Positions 1-7,003 of a stretch of DNA of 14,341 nt are shown here, one piece after another. Under the pieces are notes generated by a model. That model ran no database searches. It was given only the letters and a program-made list of their open reading frames with translations, and was not told where the DNA came from. The first letter of the stretch is position 1. Every line of letters starts with the position of its first letter. This DNA comes from Willaertia magna (lineage: Eukaryota; Heterolobosea; Eutetramitea; Acrasida; Naegleriidae), in NCBI GenBank assembly GCA_902984215.1, contig CADWAF010001033.1, positions 1-14,341 on the forward strand, in the 5' to 3' direction. Both the position numbers and the translations under genes were made by a program.

Positions 1-745
1 TCAACCAATTAGGCTTAAAGAGTAAGTAAACCTTTGTAATTTGTTTGATTGTAAACTCAAATGTTGTTGTTTGTTTGTAAATTTCTTTTCTAGTAAAAAC
101 CTTATTGGTACTCTTCTCATTTTGTATAAAAAAAAAAATCTAAGTTTTCTTTTAAACACTTCAAATCAACATGTAATCTAAAAGAAAGCAAATTAAGATT
201 TGAAAAATCAAAGTATTGCTTTCTTCTTGGCAAACAATACTGTCCTAATAAGCCAGAACCTTTCTTTGTTGTGGTTTGTTTTGGCCTTTTTTTAAAAAAC
301 AAGCTTAATAAAAAAAAATTAAAAAAAAAATTTAAAAAAAAATTAAAAAAAAAAAAATTTTTCTGAAAACGTTTTGGCCATTTTCATATTTACTTACCTT
401 CATCATCATTGTCATCTATATTTTTATTTACGGAAGTTTTAATTAAATTATATTAAACCCTTTATTATTATATATTTAATTTGATCTATCAATATTCTTT
501 ATAATCAAAAAACTTATTGTCATCTTTAAAAACACAATCATCTTATTAAATTACAATCTTATTAAAACTATTAATTAATTAACAATTAATTACAATTAAA
601 TCATTTTCATTCATCCATCCATCTATCTTAAACCACTACTACTTTTTAAACCAACAACCACTCTTTTCAATCAACAAATTAAACAACAACTTTAAAACCA
701 ACCACTACTCTTTTTAATCTTCTTTTAAATTACTACTAACTAATA
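1..745. other. AT-rich intergenic DNA and leader of the first gene
   Basis: No convincing complete gene is visible here. Positions 1-93 may hold the tail of an upstream plus-strand gene (see the candidate intron). Positions 303-362 are almost pure A with short T breaks, typical of non-coding DNA in very AT-rich protists. From about 600 to 745 the plus strand becomes C/A/T-rich and almost G-free and contains no ATG before 746, so it reads like the transcribed leader of the eIF4E gene. Three related copies of a motif resembling AACCACTACT-CTTTTTAA lie at 631-649, about 656-669 and 700-717. No recognisable TATA box can be singled out because the whole region is AT-rich. Confidence 0.6.
22..93 (+). 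other. Candidate intron at the 3' end of a truncated upstream gene
   Basis: A perfect donor-like GTAAGT starts at 22, and a pyrimidine tract ending in TTTTCTAG reaches 93, giving a 72-nt GT-AG interval close in size to the two supported introns in this window. Removing it joins short open frames (for example ...NQLGLK followed by IKTLLVLFS), but only seven codons are visible upstream, so neither frame nor product can be named. It could equally be a 3'-UTR intron or chance. Confidence 0.3.
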
Positions 746-1475
746 ATGTTACAAATTGGTAATAATAATAATTCAACAGAAAATAATAATCATTCACCAT
801 CAACAGAAGTTGAACAACAACATTTAAATGAAGAAAATTTTATTGAAAAACATCCATTAGAAAATTCTTGGACATTATGGTGGCATTCACCAAATTCAAA
901 AATTAATGAAAGAAATTATGCCTCTTTCTTTACGGAAGTTTATTCTTTTCAAGATGTTGAAACTTTTTGGAGGTTTGTATTTTAATTTTTAATTTTAATT
1001 TAATTTAATTTAATTATTTTAATTTAATTATTTTAATTTTAATTATTTTAAAAGTGTATTTAATCATATTCGTGGACCATCACAAATAGCATCTGGTACA
1101 ACTTATTATTTATTAAAAGAAGGAATTAAACCAGAATGGGAAGATCCACGTTGTATAAATGGTGGTGAATGGGTATTTACATTATCTAATAGAAAAGATG
1201 GTAAAACAATTGATAATTATTGGTTAGAATTAGTAATGTTCTCAATTGGTGAAAGTTTTACTTATTCTGATCATTTAGTTGGTATTTGTGCTGCAAATAG
1301 AAAATCTAATTTACGTATAAATATTTGGTTAGATACAATTGATGAAGAAGTTGTAAAAACTTTTGGACAACAATTTAAATTTGAAGTTTTAAAATTACAA
1401 GAATTTATTAAAGTTGAATTTAAATCTTTTAAAGATCAATTGGAGGGAAAGAAGACTGTACTTCATACCGTTTAA
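746..1475 (+). CDS. eif4e: eIF4E-family mRNA cap-binding protein, copy A (one intron)
   Basis: Translation initiation factor 4E family: binds the m7G cap of mRNA in the cytoplasm, normally handing it to eIF4G. CDS is join(746..972,1055..1475), 215 residues. An Asn/Ser-rich N-terminus (1-33) precedes the fold, which starts at HPLENSWTLWW (36-46). Conserved residues: W42 (human W43), W45 (W46), W75 of the FW motif used in eIF4G docking (W73), W104-E105 in KPEWED (W102/E103, cap stacking and guanine pairing), R158 and R163 (phosphate contacts R157/K162) and W167 (W166). The odd feature is Y58 where the second stacking Trp (human W56) should be; the 17-residue spacing to the FW motif is exact. 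W43 kept with W56 changed matches the published class III pattern more than class I, but subclass is uncertain. The intron repairs the fold as ETFWSVFNHIRGPS. A second copy lies at 8454-9026. Confidence 0.95.
973..1054 (+). other. Spliceosomal intron in eIF4E copy A (82 nt)
   Basis: The donor AG|GTTTGT and acceptor TTTTAAAAG|TG bound a purely non-coding stretch of TTTTAATT repeats. Without splicing the frame stops at 983-985, before the cap-binding core. Splicing splits a Ser codon (AG/T, phase 2) and rebuilds FWSVFNHI, which aligns without gaps to the intronless paralogue (FWRTVNNI) and to the family. Later donors such as the GT at 977 do not give an open frame. Confidence 0.93.
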
Positions 1476-1478
1476 ATA

Positions 1479-1494
1479 TTGTAAAGTTAATAAA
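1479..1494 (+). terminator. Probable 3'-end signal of eIF4E copy A
   Basis: Four bases after the stop codon, TTGTAAAGTT (1479-1488) is followed directly by AATAAA (1489-1494), the canonical polyadenylation hexamer. The same 10-mer recurs at 1508-1517 and, on the minus strand, at 9275-9284. Confidence 0.5.
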
Positions 1495-1498
1495 AAAA

Positions 1499-1513
1499 TT
1501 ACAATTTTTGTAA
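1499..1513. terminator. Palindrome TTACAA-TTT-TTGTAA between convergent genes
   Basis: A 6-bp perfect inverted repeat with a 3-nt loop sits in the 45-bp gap between the stop codons of eIF4E copy A and the minus-strand gene. It gives both convergent transcripts a UGUAA element. For the minus-strand gene, AATAAA (plus 1521-1516) overlaps the stop codon itself, so 3' UTRs must be very short or overlap the neighbouring gene. Confidence 0.4.
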
Positions 1514-1520
1514 AGTTTAT

Positions 1521-3257
1521 TTAAAATTCTTCTAAAATTTCCATATTTTCCTCAACATCAAAACAAGAACTCGTTATCTTATTAATATCTATTGGTGATT
1601 CAATTACTTTTTCTTCAACTGCCCAAAAATCCATTTCCATATCATTTGCATTTAATGGAATATGTTCTTCTAGTGGACTTAATTCATCTGTCCAAACATC
1701 AGAGGAAGTCAACCCTGATCTTGGTGAATCAATTACAAAAATATCACTACAAACATCATTAATATCTGTAGGAGTGAAATGACTATATGTTCTTTTGTGT
1801 AAACCTTTACTTCCATTAGTATTGAATTGATTATTATTATTTACATTAAAACTATTATCAAAACCACCAATAGAATTATCATCTAAATTCATATCATTAC
1901 AACAGTTATTATTGTTATTAACATTACTTGAACCGTTAATCCAAGAACAACATTCATTACTACTGTTATTATAAATACCAAAATTCATTTGAGCTGAAAA
2001 AACAGTAGGTGCCACTTGTGCTTCCCAATCAGCAGTTGGCATTGTTGTATGATTCATTGACTTTTGACTGCCATCAAAATTATTTCCAACAAAAAAGTTA
2101 GGATTATTAAAAATTGAATCTGTAAATGTCATTGAAGAAAAGAACTTTGAAGTCGCCTCTAAGAATGCATTCGTTGTTAAAATTGGTTGTTGTTCTTGTT
2201 GAGGATTGATTTTTTTCTCTAAAACTGAGGAAGCTGCTCTACTCTTTTTTGAACAAACAACAATTGTGGTATCTTCTTGACCTTCATCTAAATCTTCATT
2301 ATTAGTACTACAACAATCTTCATTATCTTCAATAATATTCTTTTCTTCTTCAAATTGCTTTTCATTAAAACTCTTTTTAGAAGAACCCTTTTCAAAAGCC
2401 TTAACTTTTCTCTTCTTTTTCTTGGGCGCTTGTTGAGTTGAAGCTCTTTTCTTTTTTAACTCCATTTCAACTCTACTTTTACTTCTTATCCAAATCATTT
2501 CAGATTTAGCTAAGACTTGTTTAGTTTCTAATGCAATTACTTGAACAAAACCAACTTTCTTAGTAACTGAGTTAGTAATACTATTATTGTTATTACTTGC
2601 ACCTGAAGATCTTTTATTATTACGTTTTTGATTTGGTCTTGGAATATGAAAAGAACTACTTCTCGTACTTAAATTAGTAGATGAAGATGATGATTGCAAA
2701 CCATTAAATTCGGAACAAGCCTCCAAGTAAGTTTCATCAAAATTTAGCGGACTATCAGTAAAAGAACGTAATTCTAACATTAATTTACTTTCTTGTAATG
2801 TATTTGTTAATTCTTTATAACATTGTTCAAAATTAGGTTGGCTCTGTATCTGTTTCGATAAATGCATAGGAGAAAGAGCAAGTTTCATTGTAACTTTTAT
2901 GATATCATTTACGTAGACAGAGTATTTAGTTTTGGCGGGAGAACAATATTGATTTAATTTAAAACCTTCAGGTAAACATTCTAATAGTAGTTCAATGTTA
3001 TTATTGTTAGTAGTAGTTGTTGCGTTAACGTTGTTGGAATTGTTATTATTGTTATTAGGGGAAGGAGTACCATCTGGAGTGTTAGAATGGGTAGTAGTAG
3101 TTATTGTTGTTGGGGAAGGCTTGTGGGTTAATGTTGTTAGATGAGAAAGTAATTGATGAAAAGGAAGGTTATTTTCAAACTCTAAAAATAAATGTTGTTG
3201 GCCTTCTTGTTGTTCAACATTATCTTCTTCAAAGTTGGTATTGTTATTAATGACCAT
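1521..3257 (-). CDS. Unrecognised Asn/Ser-rich, probably nuclear protein (578 aa)
   Basis: I do not recognise this protein. It runs from an ATG at 3257 with no intron needed. Residues 1-90 are low complexity (Asn, Thr, Gln runs). Residues 91-185 are of normal complexity, with alternating hydrophobic strands (KYSVYVNDIIKVTMKLAL). Residues 186-230 are Ser/Asn-rich. Residues 232-262 again look like beta strands (VGFVQVIALETKQVLAKSE). Next comes a strongly basic block with PKKKKRKV at 278-285, a near-perfect classical monopartite nuclear localisation signal. The C-terminal half is acidic and Asn-rich with scattered Trp/Phe (DMEMDFWAVEE), which could be an activation region. The order structured domain, NLS, acidic tail suggests a DNA- or chromatin-associated regulator; this is inference. 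It converges on eIF4E copy A with 45 bp between stops. Confidence 0.75.
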   Translation of the reverse strand: MVINNNTNFEEDNVEQQEGQQHLFLEFENNLPFHQLLSHLTTLTHKPSPTTITTTTHSNTPDGTPSPNNNNNNSNNVNATTTTNNNNIELLLECLPEGFKLNQYCSPAKTKYSVYVNDIIKVTMKLALSPMHLSKQIQSQPNFEQCYKELTNTLQESKLMLELRSFTDSPLNFDETYLEACSEFNGLQSSSSSTNLSTRSSSFHIPRPNQKRNNKRSSGASNNNNSITNSVTKKVGFVQVIALETKQVLAKSEMIWIRSKSRVEMELKKKRASTQQAPKKKKRKVKAFEKGSSKKSFNEKQFEEEKNIIEDNEDCCSTNNEDLDEGQEDTTIVVCSKKSRAASSVLEKKINPQQEQQPILTTNAFLEATSKFFSSMTFTDSIFNNPNFFVGNNFDGSQKSMNHTTMPTADWEAQVAPTVFSAQMNFGIYNNSSNECCSWINGSSNVNNNNNCCNDMNLDDNSIGGFDNSFNVNNNNQFNTNGSKGLHKRTYSHFTPTDINDVCSDIFVIDSPRSGLTSSDVWTDELSPLEEHIPLNANDMEMDFWAVEEKVIESPIDINKITSSCFDVEENMEILEEF

Positions 3258-3842
3258 TATTATTATTATTTGCGTTATTATATTTGTTTAATAAATAAAT
3301 AGATGCGGAAAGGAATAAATATATTACAAAATAAATAGTTAATACTAGTGTGTAAGTATGTATTGATATACTGGTGGTATTGTTATTATTGAGTTTATAG
3401 TGACGATTATAGAAAACACTATATCATCAAAGTTTTTTTGATTTGCTAATAGATCTTTTTTTTTTCTACTAATTATTGTCATTCATTTTTGCAGGTGCCA
3501 CATTTTTTAATTGAAAGTGCATAAATTTTTGGGTTTCTACGATTTTTTTTTTGGGTTTTGGACTTTTCGGTTATTGAGAATTTTCTAGAGAACAACATGA
3601 ACTTTTTTACAAAAAATGTTCATACAGTAAACTTTCAAAAATCAAATTCAAAATTCATGCTGGTTTTGTGGAATAAAGACGTTGGATGAAAACTAAGCTT
3701 TGCTACTGGAGTGTTTGTTTGAAGTCAATAGCAATAGGCACTTGATAACTTTAGAACAATTCTTTGTAACAATAATGTTGTACTAAGATTATAAATATAA
3801 ATATTTATTGTAAAATAAAAAGTAATACAAACTATTGTCAAT
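3258..3842. other. Intergenic region between two minus-strand genes
   Basis: It lies 3' of the 894-residue gene and 5' of the 578-residue gene. The right end carries a minus-strand AATAAA (plus 3809-3804), a likely polyadenylation signal for the 894-residue gene. A strong short hairpin lies at 3597-3623: ATGAAC plus six T, AC, six A plus T plus GTTCAT, with one bulged base. T runs occur at about 3459-3467 and 3543-3552. No coding frame is convincing on either strand. Confidence 0.6.
3597..3623. repeat. Near-perfect 12-bp inverted repeat (hairpin)
   Basis: Left arm ATGAACTTTTTT and right arm AAAAAA-T-GTTCAT are complementary apart from one extra T, with AC between. It lies about 340 bp upstream of the 578-residue gene and about 220 bp beyond the stop of the 894-residue gene. 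It could be an operator-like site, part of a transcript or chance in AT-rich DNA. Confidence 0.4.
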
Positions 3843-6527
3843 TTACATATAATAAATATATTCCAAATTAATATCATCATCCACTTCTGTCTCAATTATA
3901 TTTCTAATATTTTCATAAATTTCAATTTCACTAATAATCTCTTCCTCATCTTCATTTTCTTCTTCTTTATCTAATTGCTCTTCTTCACTATCTCTTTCTT
4001 TTAATTGTTGTAAATTAAACTCATTCACTTTACAATCACAGTTATATTCCATTGAAAAAACGGCACTAAAAACTATAAGAATAAAACCTAAAATAATAAA
4101 TCCATAAGAAAACATTGTTAACCACACTAATAACACTTCAAAACTAATACTATTTCTTTTAACCTTTGAAATACCTTTTCTTTTTAATTCTTCCTTAAAT
4201 TCTTCTTTTAATTTATCTTTTCTTTTAACATATCTTTCTAAATTGCCTACTTTTACTTTGTTGACATTATAACCAAAAGAATATAAACTTTTCTTTCCCT
4301 TTTTTAGTTCTTCAATTAATCTATTAAGATCTTTTGTAAAGGAAGTAAATTTATTATCCTCATCATTATTCTTGTATAAATTATTATTACTTGTCTTATG
4401 TTTCATTTCTTTCTTTAAATTGCGTTTTTCTTTCATCTCTTTCTTTATTTCTTTCTTTTTAAAATGAATACTTTTATCTAAAATATTTTTACTTTCCATT
4501 CTTTTTTGATTGAATTGTTTTTTAAAATTGTTAAATTTCATTAAATTAAAAGTATTCTTTTGTAAATTATTAGTGCTTGTTAAAATTGCTGTTTTAATTT
4601 TTAAAATAGAATTATTGTCAATATTTTTGTTATTATAATTATTTAATAATAAATTTGGTAAAGCAAATAAATTTCTTTGAATTTTAATTGAATATTTAAT
4701 AACTTTAAAAGGAAGATCTACTTTATATTTTCTTTGTAAATATACTTTCTTATTTATGCTATTCTTATTATTTACGTTATTATTTGTATTTTTATTAATT
4801 GGCCATTTAAATATATTCATTACTTTTAATTTCTTTGTAAACTTCTTTAAATTTTTATTATTACTGTCAGTTGTCATTCTTTTCCATAATTTTAATAATT
4901 TTAATTTATATTTATTAATAAATAATTCTTTAACTTTCTTTGTATTAAATAAATATGATGATTTCATAATTAAATTTTTAGCAACAACTTGTGATTTTTT
5001 TACAAATTGTAAAAAACATGAAATTCCATTCGTTACAATTTTATCATTCCAAAATGTTTTTAAATTATTAAAATTTAAATCAAAAATAGAATTTTCTTTC
5101 CAATAAAAATTATTTTTACATAATTTTGTCTTTTCCACTTTTGAAACAATGTGATAACCAAAAACATATTTCATTCCATTTTTTAATCTTTTCATTCTTA
5201 ACGCTCTTATAATATCTACATAATTATTAACAATCTTTAAATTTCTAGTCATCATTCTTTGTTTTATTTTTTTCTTTAAATCGTTATTATTGTTAACAGT
5301 ATTCCAGTTATTAACATTGTTATTCACATTGTTTTTCATTGTATTCTTCTGGTTGTTGTTTTTGTTTTTTAATAATTTAATAAATTTTAAATGTGAAGAA
5401 ACATAAGTCTTGTTATTGTTGTTGGTAATACTTTTATTCTTCTTTCTTGTTGTATTTGTTGTTTTAATCGTTGTTGTTGGTTTTGTAATAATTCTTTTTT
5501 TAAAATATTGATTATCGTCCATTTTAAAAAATCCATTAAATAAATTATTTAATTTTAATTTAATATTTGAAATTAATTGTTTCATTTGACAATTTAATTG
5601 TTTTTCTTTCTTCTTTAAAATTAATAATCTTCTTCTTTTTAATAAAAAGATATATCTTTTCTTAAATTGTCTATTTAATCTTTCCAATTGTCTTTTCTTC
5701 TTTAAATCTACACAACAATTGTTATTATTATTATTATTGCTAAGAACCTTCTTAAGAGTATTATTGTTATTAGATTTAATATTGTTTTGACTAACAGCGA
5801 CTAGAGAGTGAGATGAAGATGCAGGAATGAGGGAATGACTTAACTTATTAGTAGTATAAGGATAGGAGACTAATCCACCACCAACACCAATACCATTGCC
5901 ACTAACACTACTAATGCTAGTTGTTGTTGTTGTAGATAATAATGTTCTAACTTTTCCACTATTAAAATTTCTACTGTCAAGATTATTTACTTTTTGTATT
6001 TGTGTTGATTTTCTTTTATAATTATCAACTAAATTATCTTTCTTATTTATTCTTGTTGTTGTTAAAGTAACTATTTTAACATTATTATCCATTCTACATT
6101 TTGGTTGATTATGATGATTTATTTGTTTAATACAACAATGTTTAATTTCCTTATTTATTAAATTATTGTTTAATTGTTGTTTATTGTTATAATTCATTAA
6201 AGTTAATTGATAAACTTTTCTATTATAAGGAACTAATCCTAATCTCTTTTTTAAATAAAAATGTTTCATTTGTGAATATTCTGGAATGTTATAATTATAA
6301 TTTTGAATGATACCATTACTATTAATTTTTAAAACAGAATTTGTAACTGTTTTATGCATATTAGATGACATCATTGTTCTACTTGGAAGTAACATTAATT
6401 TCATAAAAACGGGTTTTGAACAACATATTATTAGAAAGAAAGTAAAAAGTAGTAATGGAATAAAAATTTTAATAGCTTTGGCTTTGGCTATGGCTTTAGC
6501 TGTAGTTGTGACAAATGTTGGAAACAT
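3843..6527 (-). CDS. Unrecognised Lys/Asn-rich protein with hydrophobic segments at both ends (894 aa)
   Basis: I do not recognise this protein. An uninterrupted 894-codon frame in such AT-rich DNA is unlikely to be chance. Residues 1-20 are basic and Ala/Thr-rich, and 21-36 are strongly hydrophobic (IFIPLLLFTFF), so this is a signal anchor or cleavable signal peptide. About 760 residues follow, dominated by Lys, Asn and Arg, with Asn runs (for example around 255-270) and basic stretches such as KKRYIFLLKRRRLLILKKK. Residues about 796-825 form a second membrane segment (LLVWLTMFSYGFIILGFILI). The last 69 residues are very acidic (EEEQLDKEEENEDEEEI). A highly basic middle and an acidic tail separated by a membrane span suggests charge-separated faces. 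Whether the middle faces lumen or cytosol cannot be decided. It is divergent from the CBP20 gene and shares its 463-bp promoter region. Confidence 0.7.
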   Translation of the reverse strand: MFPTFVTTTAKAIAKAKAIKIFIPLLLFTFFLIICCSKPVFMKLMLLPSRTMMSSNMHKTVTNSVLKINSNGIIQNYNYNIPEYSQMKHFYLKKRLGLVPYNRKVYQLTLMNYNNKQQLNNNLINKEIKHCCIKQINHHNQPKCRMDNNVKIVTLTTTRINKKDNLVDNYKRKSTQIQKVNNLDSRNFNSGKVRTLLSTTTTTSISSVSGNGIGVGGGLVSYPYTTNKLSHSLIPASSSHSLVAVSQNNIKSNNNNTLKKVLSNNNNNNNCCVDLKKKRQLERLNRQFKKRYIFLLKRRRLLILKKKEKQLNCQMKQLISNIKLKLNNLFNGFFKMDDNQYFKKRIITKPTTTIKTTNTTRKKNKSITNNNNKTYVSSHLKFIKLLKNKNNNQKNTMKNNVNNNVNNWNTVNNNNDLKKKIKQRMMTRNLKIVNNYVDIIRALRMKRLKNGMKYVFGYHIVSKVEKTKLCKNNFYWKENSIFDLNFNNLKTFWNDKIVTNGISCFLQFVKKSQVVAKNLIMKSSYLFNTKKVKELFINKYKLKLLKLWKRMTTDSNNKNLKKFTKKLKVMNIFKWPINKNTNNNVNNKNSINKKVYLQRKYKVDLPFKVIKYSIKIQRNLFALPNLLLNNYNNKNIDNNSILKIKTAILTSTNNLQKNTFNLMKFNNFKKQFNQKRMESKNILDKSIHFKKKEIKKEMKEKRNLKKEMKHKTSNNNLYKNNDEDNKFTSFTKDLNRLIEELKKGKKSLYSFGYNVNKVKVGNLERYVKRKDKLKEEFKEELKRKGISKVKRNSISFEVLLVWLTMFSYGFIILGFILIVFSAVFSMEYNCDCKVNEFNLQQLKERDSEEEQLDKEEENEDEEEIISEIEIYENIRNIIETEVDDDINLEYIYYM

Positions 6528-6990
6528 TTTTATGACAAACTAGACGTGTCAAATAATATGGATTAATAATAATTATATGAAATTAAATAATGAAACGTTT
6601 TATGGCAGTAAAGGATAATGTTGTAATGGTTTTTTTTAATAATTTAGTAGATAAATACAGATATATAATTTTAAAAATCATAATTTAAATAGTTTTATAG
6701 TTTGTTAAAAATAATATTGGATAACAATTTTCATTAAATTGTTAGTTATCTAAATTTAGTTTCCTTCTTTTTTTATTTAATTAACAATAATCTGAAATTT
6801 CTCTTTGAAAGATATCATTCCGACAGTCATAATTTATTATAAATTTTTAATTTTCATTCATTAATTAACTTCATTATTTTTTTTATTTTTTTATTTTTTA
6901 TATTTTAATTATTTAAAATTTAGGCTTAAAACAGAGATTCAGTTCAATGAAAATTTTAATAAAAAATTTAAAAAAAATTAGAAAAAAAAA
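6528..6990. promoter_or_regulatory. Divergent promoter region
   Basis: This 463-bp AT-rich gap separates the start codons of the minus-strand 894-residue gene and the plus-strand CBP20 gene, so it must carry both promoters. It contains an inverted repeat (6722-6744), T-rich tracts at about 6870-6900, and an upstream ATG at 6947 before the CBP20 start. A TTTAG at about 6919-6923 could be a splice acceptor for a leader intron, but no donor stands out. No individual core element can be assigned with confidence. Confidence 0.55.
6722..6744. repeat. Inverted repeat TAACAATTT-N5-AAATTGTTA
   Basis: A 9-bp perfect inverted repeat with a 5-nt spacer lies near the middle of the divergent promoter. Dyad symmetry at this place would suit a dimeric transcription factor acting on both genes, but AT-rich DNA makes short palindromes common. 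Confidence 0.4.
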
Positions 6991-7003
6991 ATGGCTCACT
7001 TGA
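6947..7003 (+). promoter_or_regulatory. Possible upstream ORF overlapping the CBP20 start
   Basis: ATG at 6947 opens an 18-codon Lys/Leu/Ile-rich frame ending with TGA at 7001, thirteen bases into the CBP20 coding sequence in another frame. If the transcript starts upstream of 6947, this would oblige ribosomes to leak past or re-initiate. If transcription starts within the last 40 bases before 6991, it is irrelevant. Confidence 0.25.

Noticed and set aside
117..302. Minus-strand open frame of 61 codons
   Set aside because: It starts at TTG rather than ATG, is short, and lies in intergenic DNA with A runs; no recognisable protein.
977..1054. Alternative donor for the eIF4E intron at 977
   Set aside because: Joining from 977 to the acceptor at 1054 gives an early stop, whereas the donor at 973 restores the conserved fold.
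4756..5106. Plus-strand Phe/Leu-rich open frame
   Set aside because: It is antisense to the Lys/Asn-rich 894-residue gene; Lys and Asn codons read backwards give Phe, Leu and Ile, so its hydrophobic look is an artefact.
6307..6543. Plus-strand open frame of 78 codons
   Set aside because: It is antisense to the N-terminus of the 894-residue gene, which has a better start and a clear hydrophobic signal segment.
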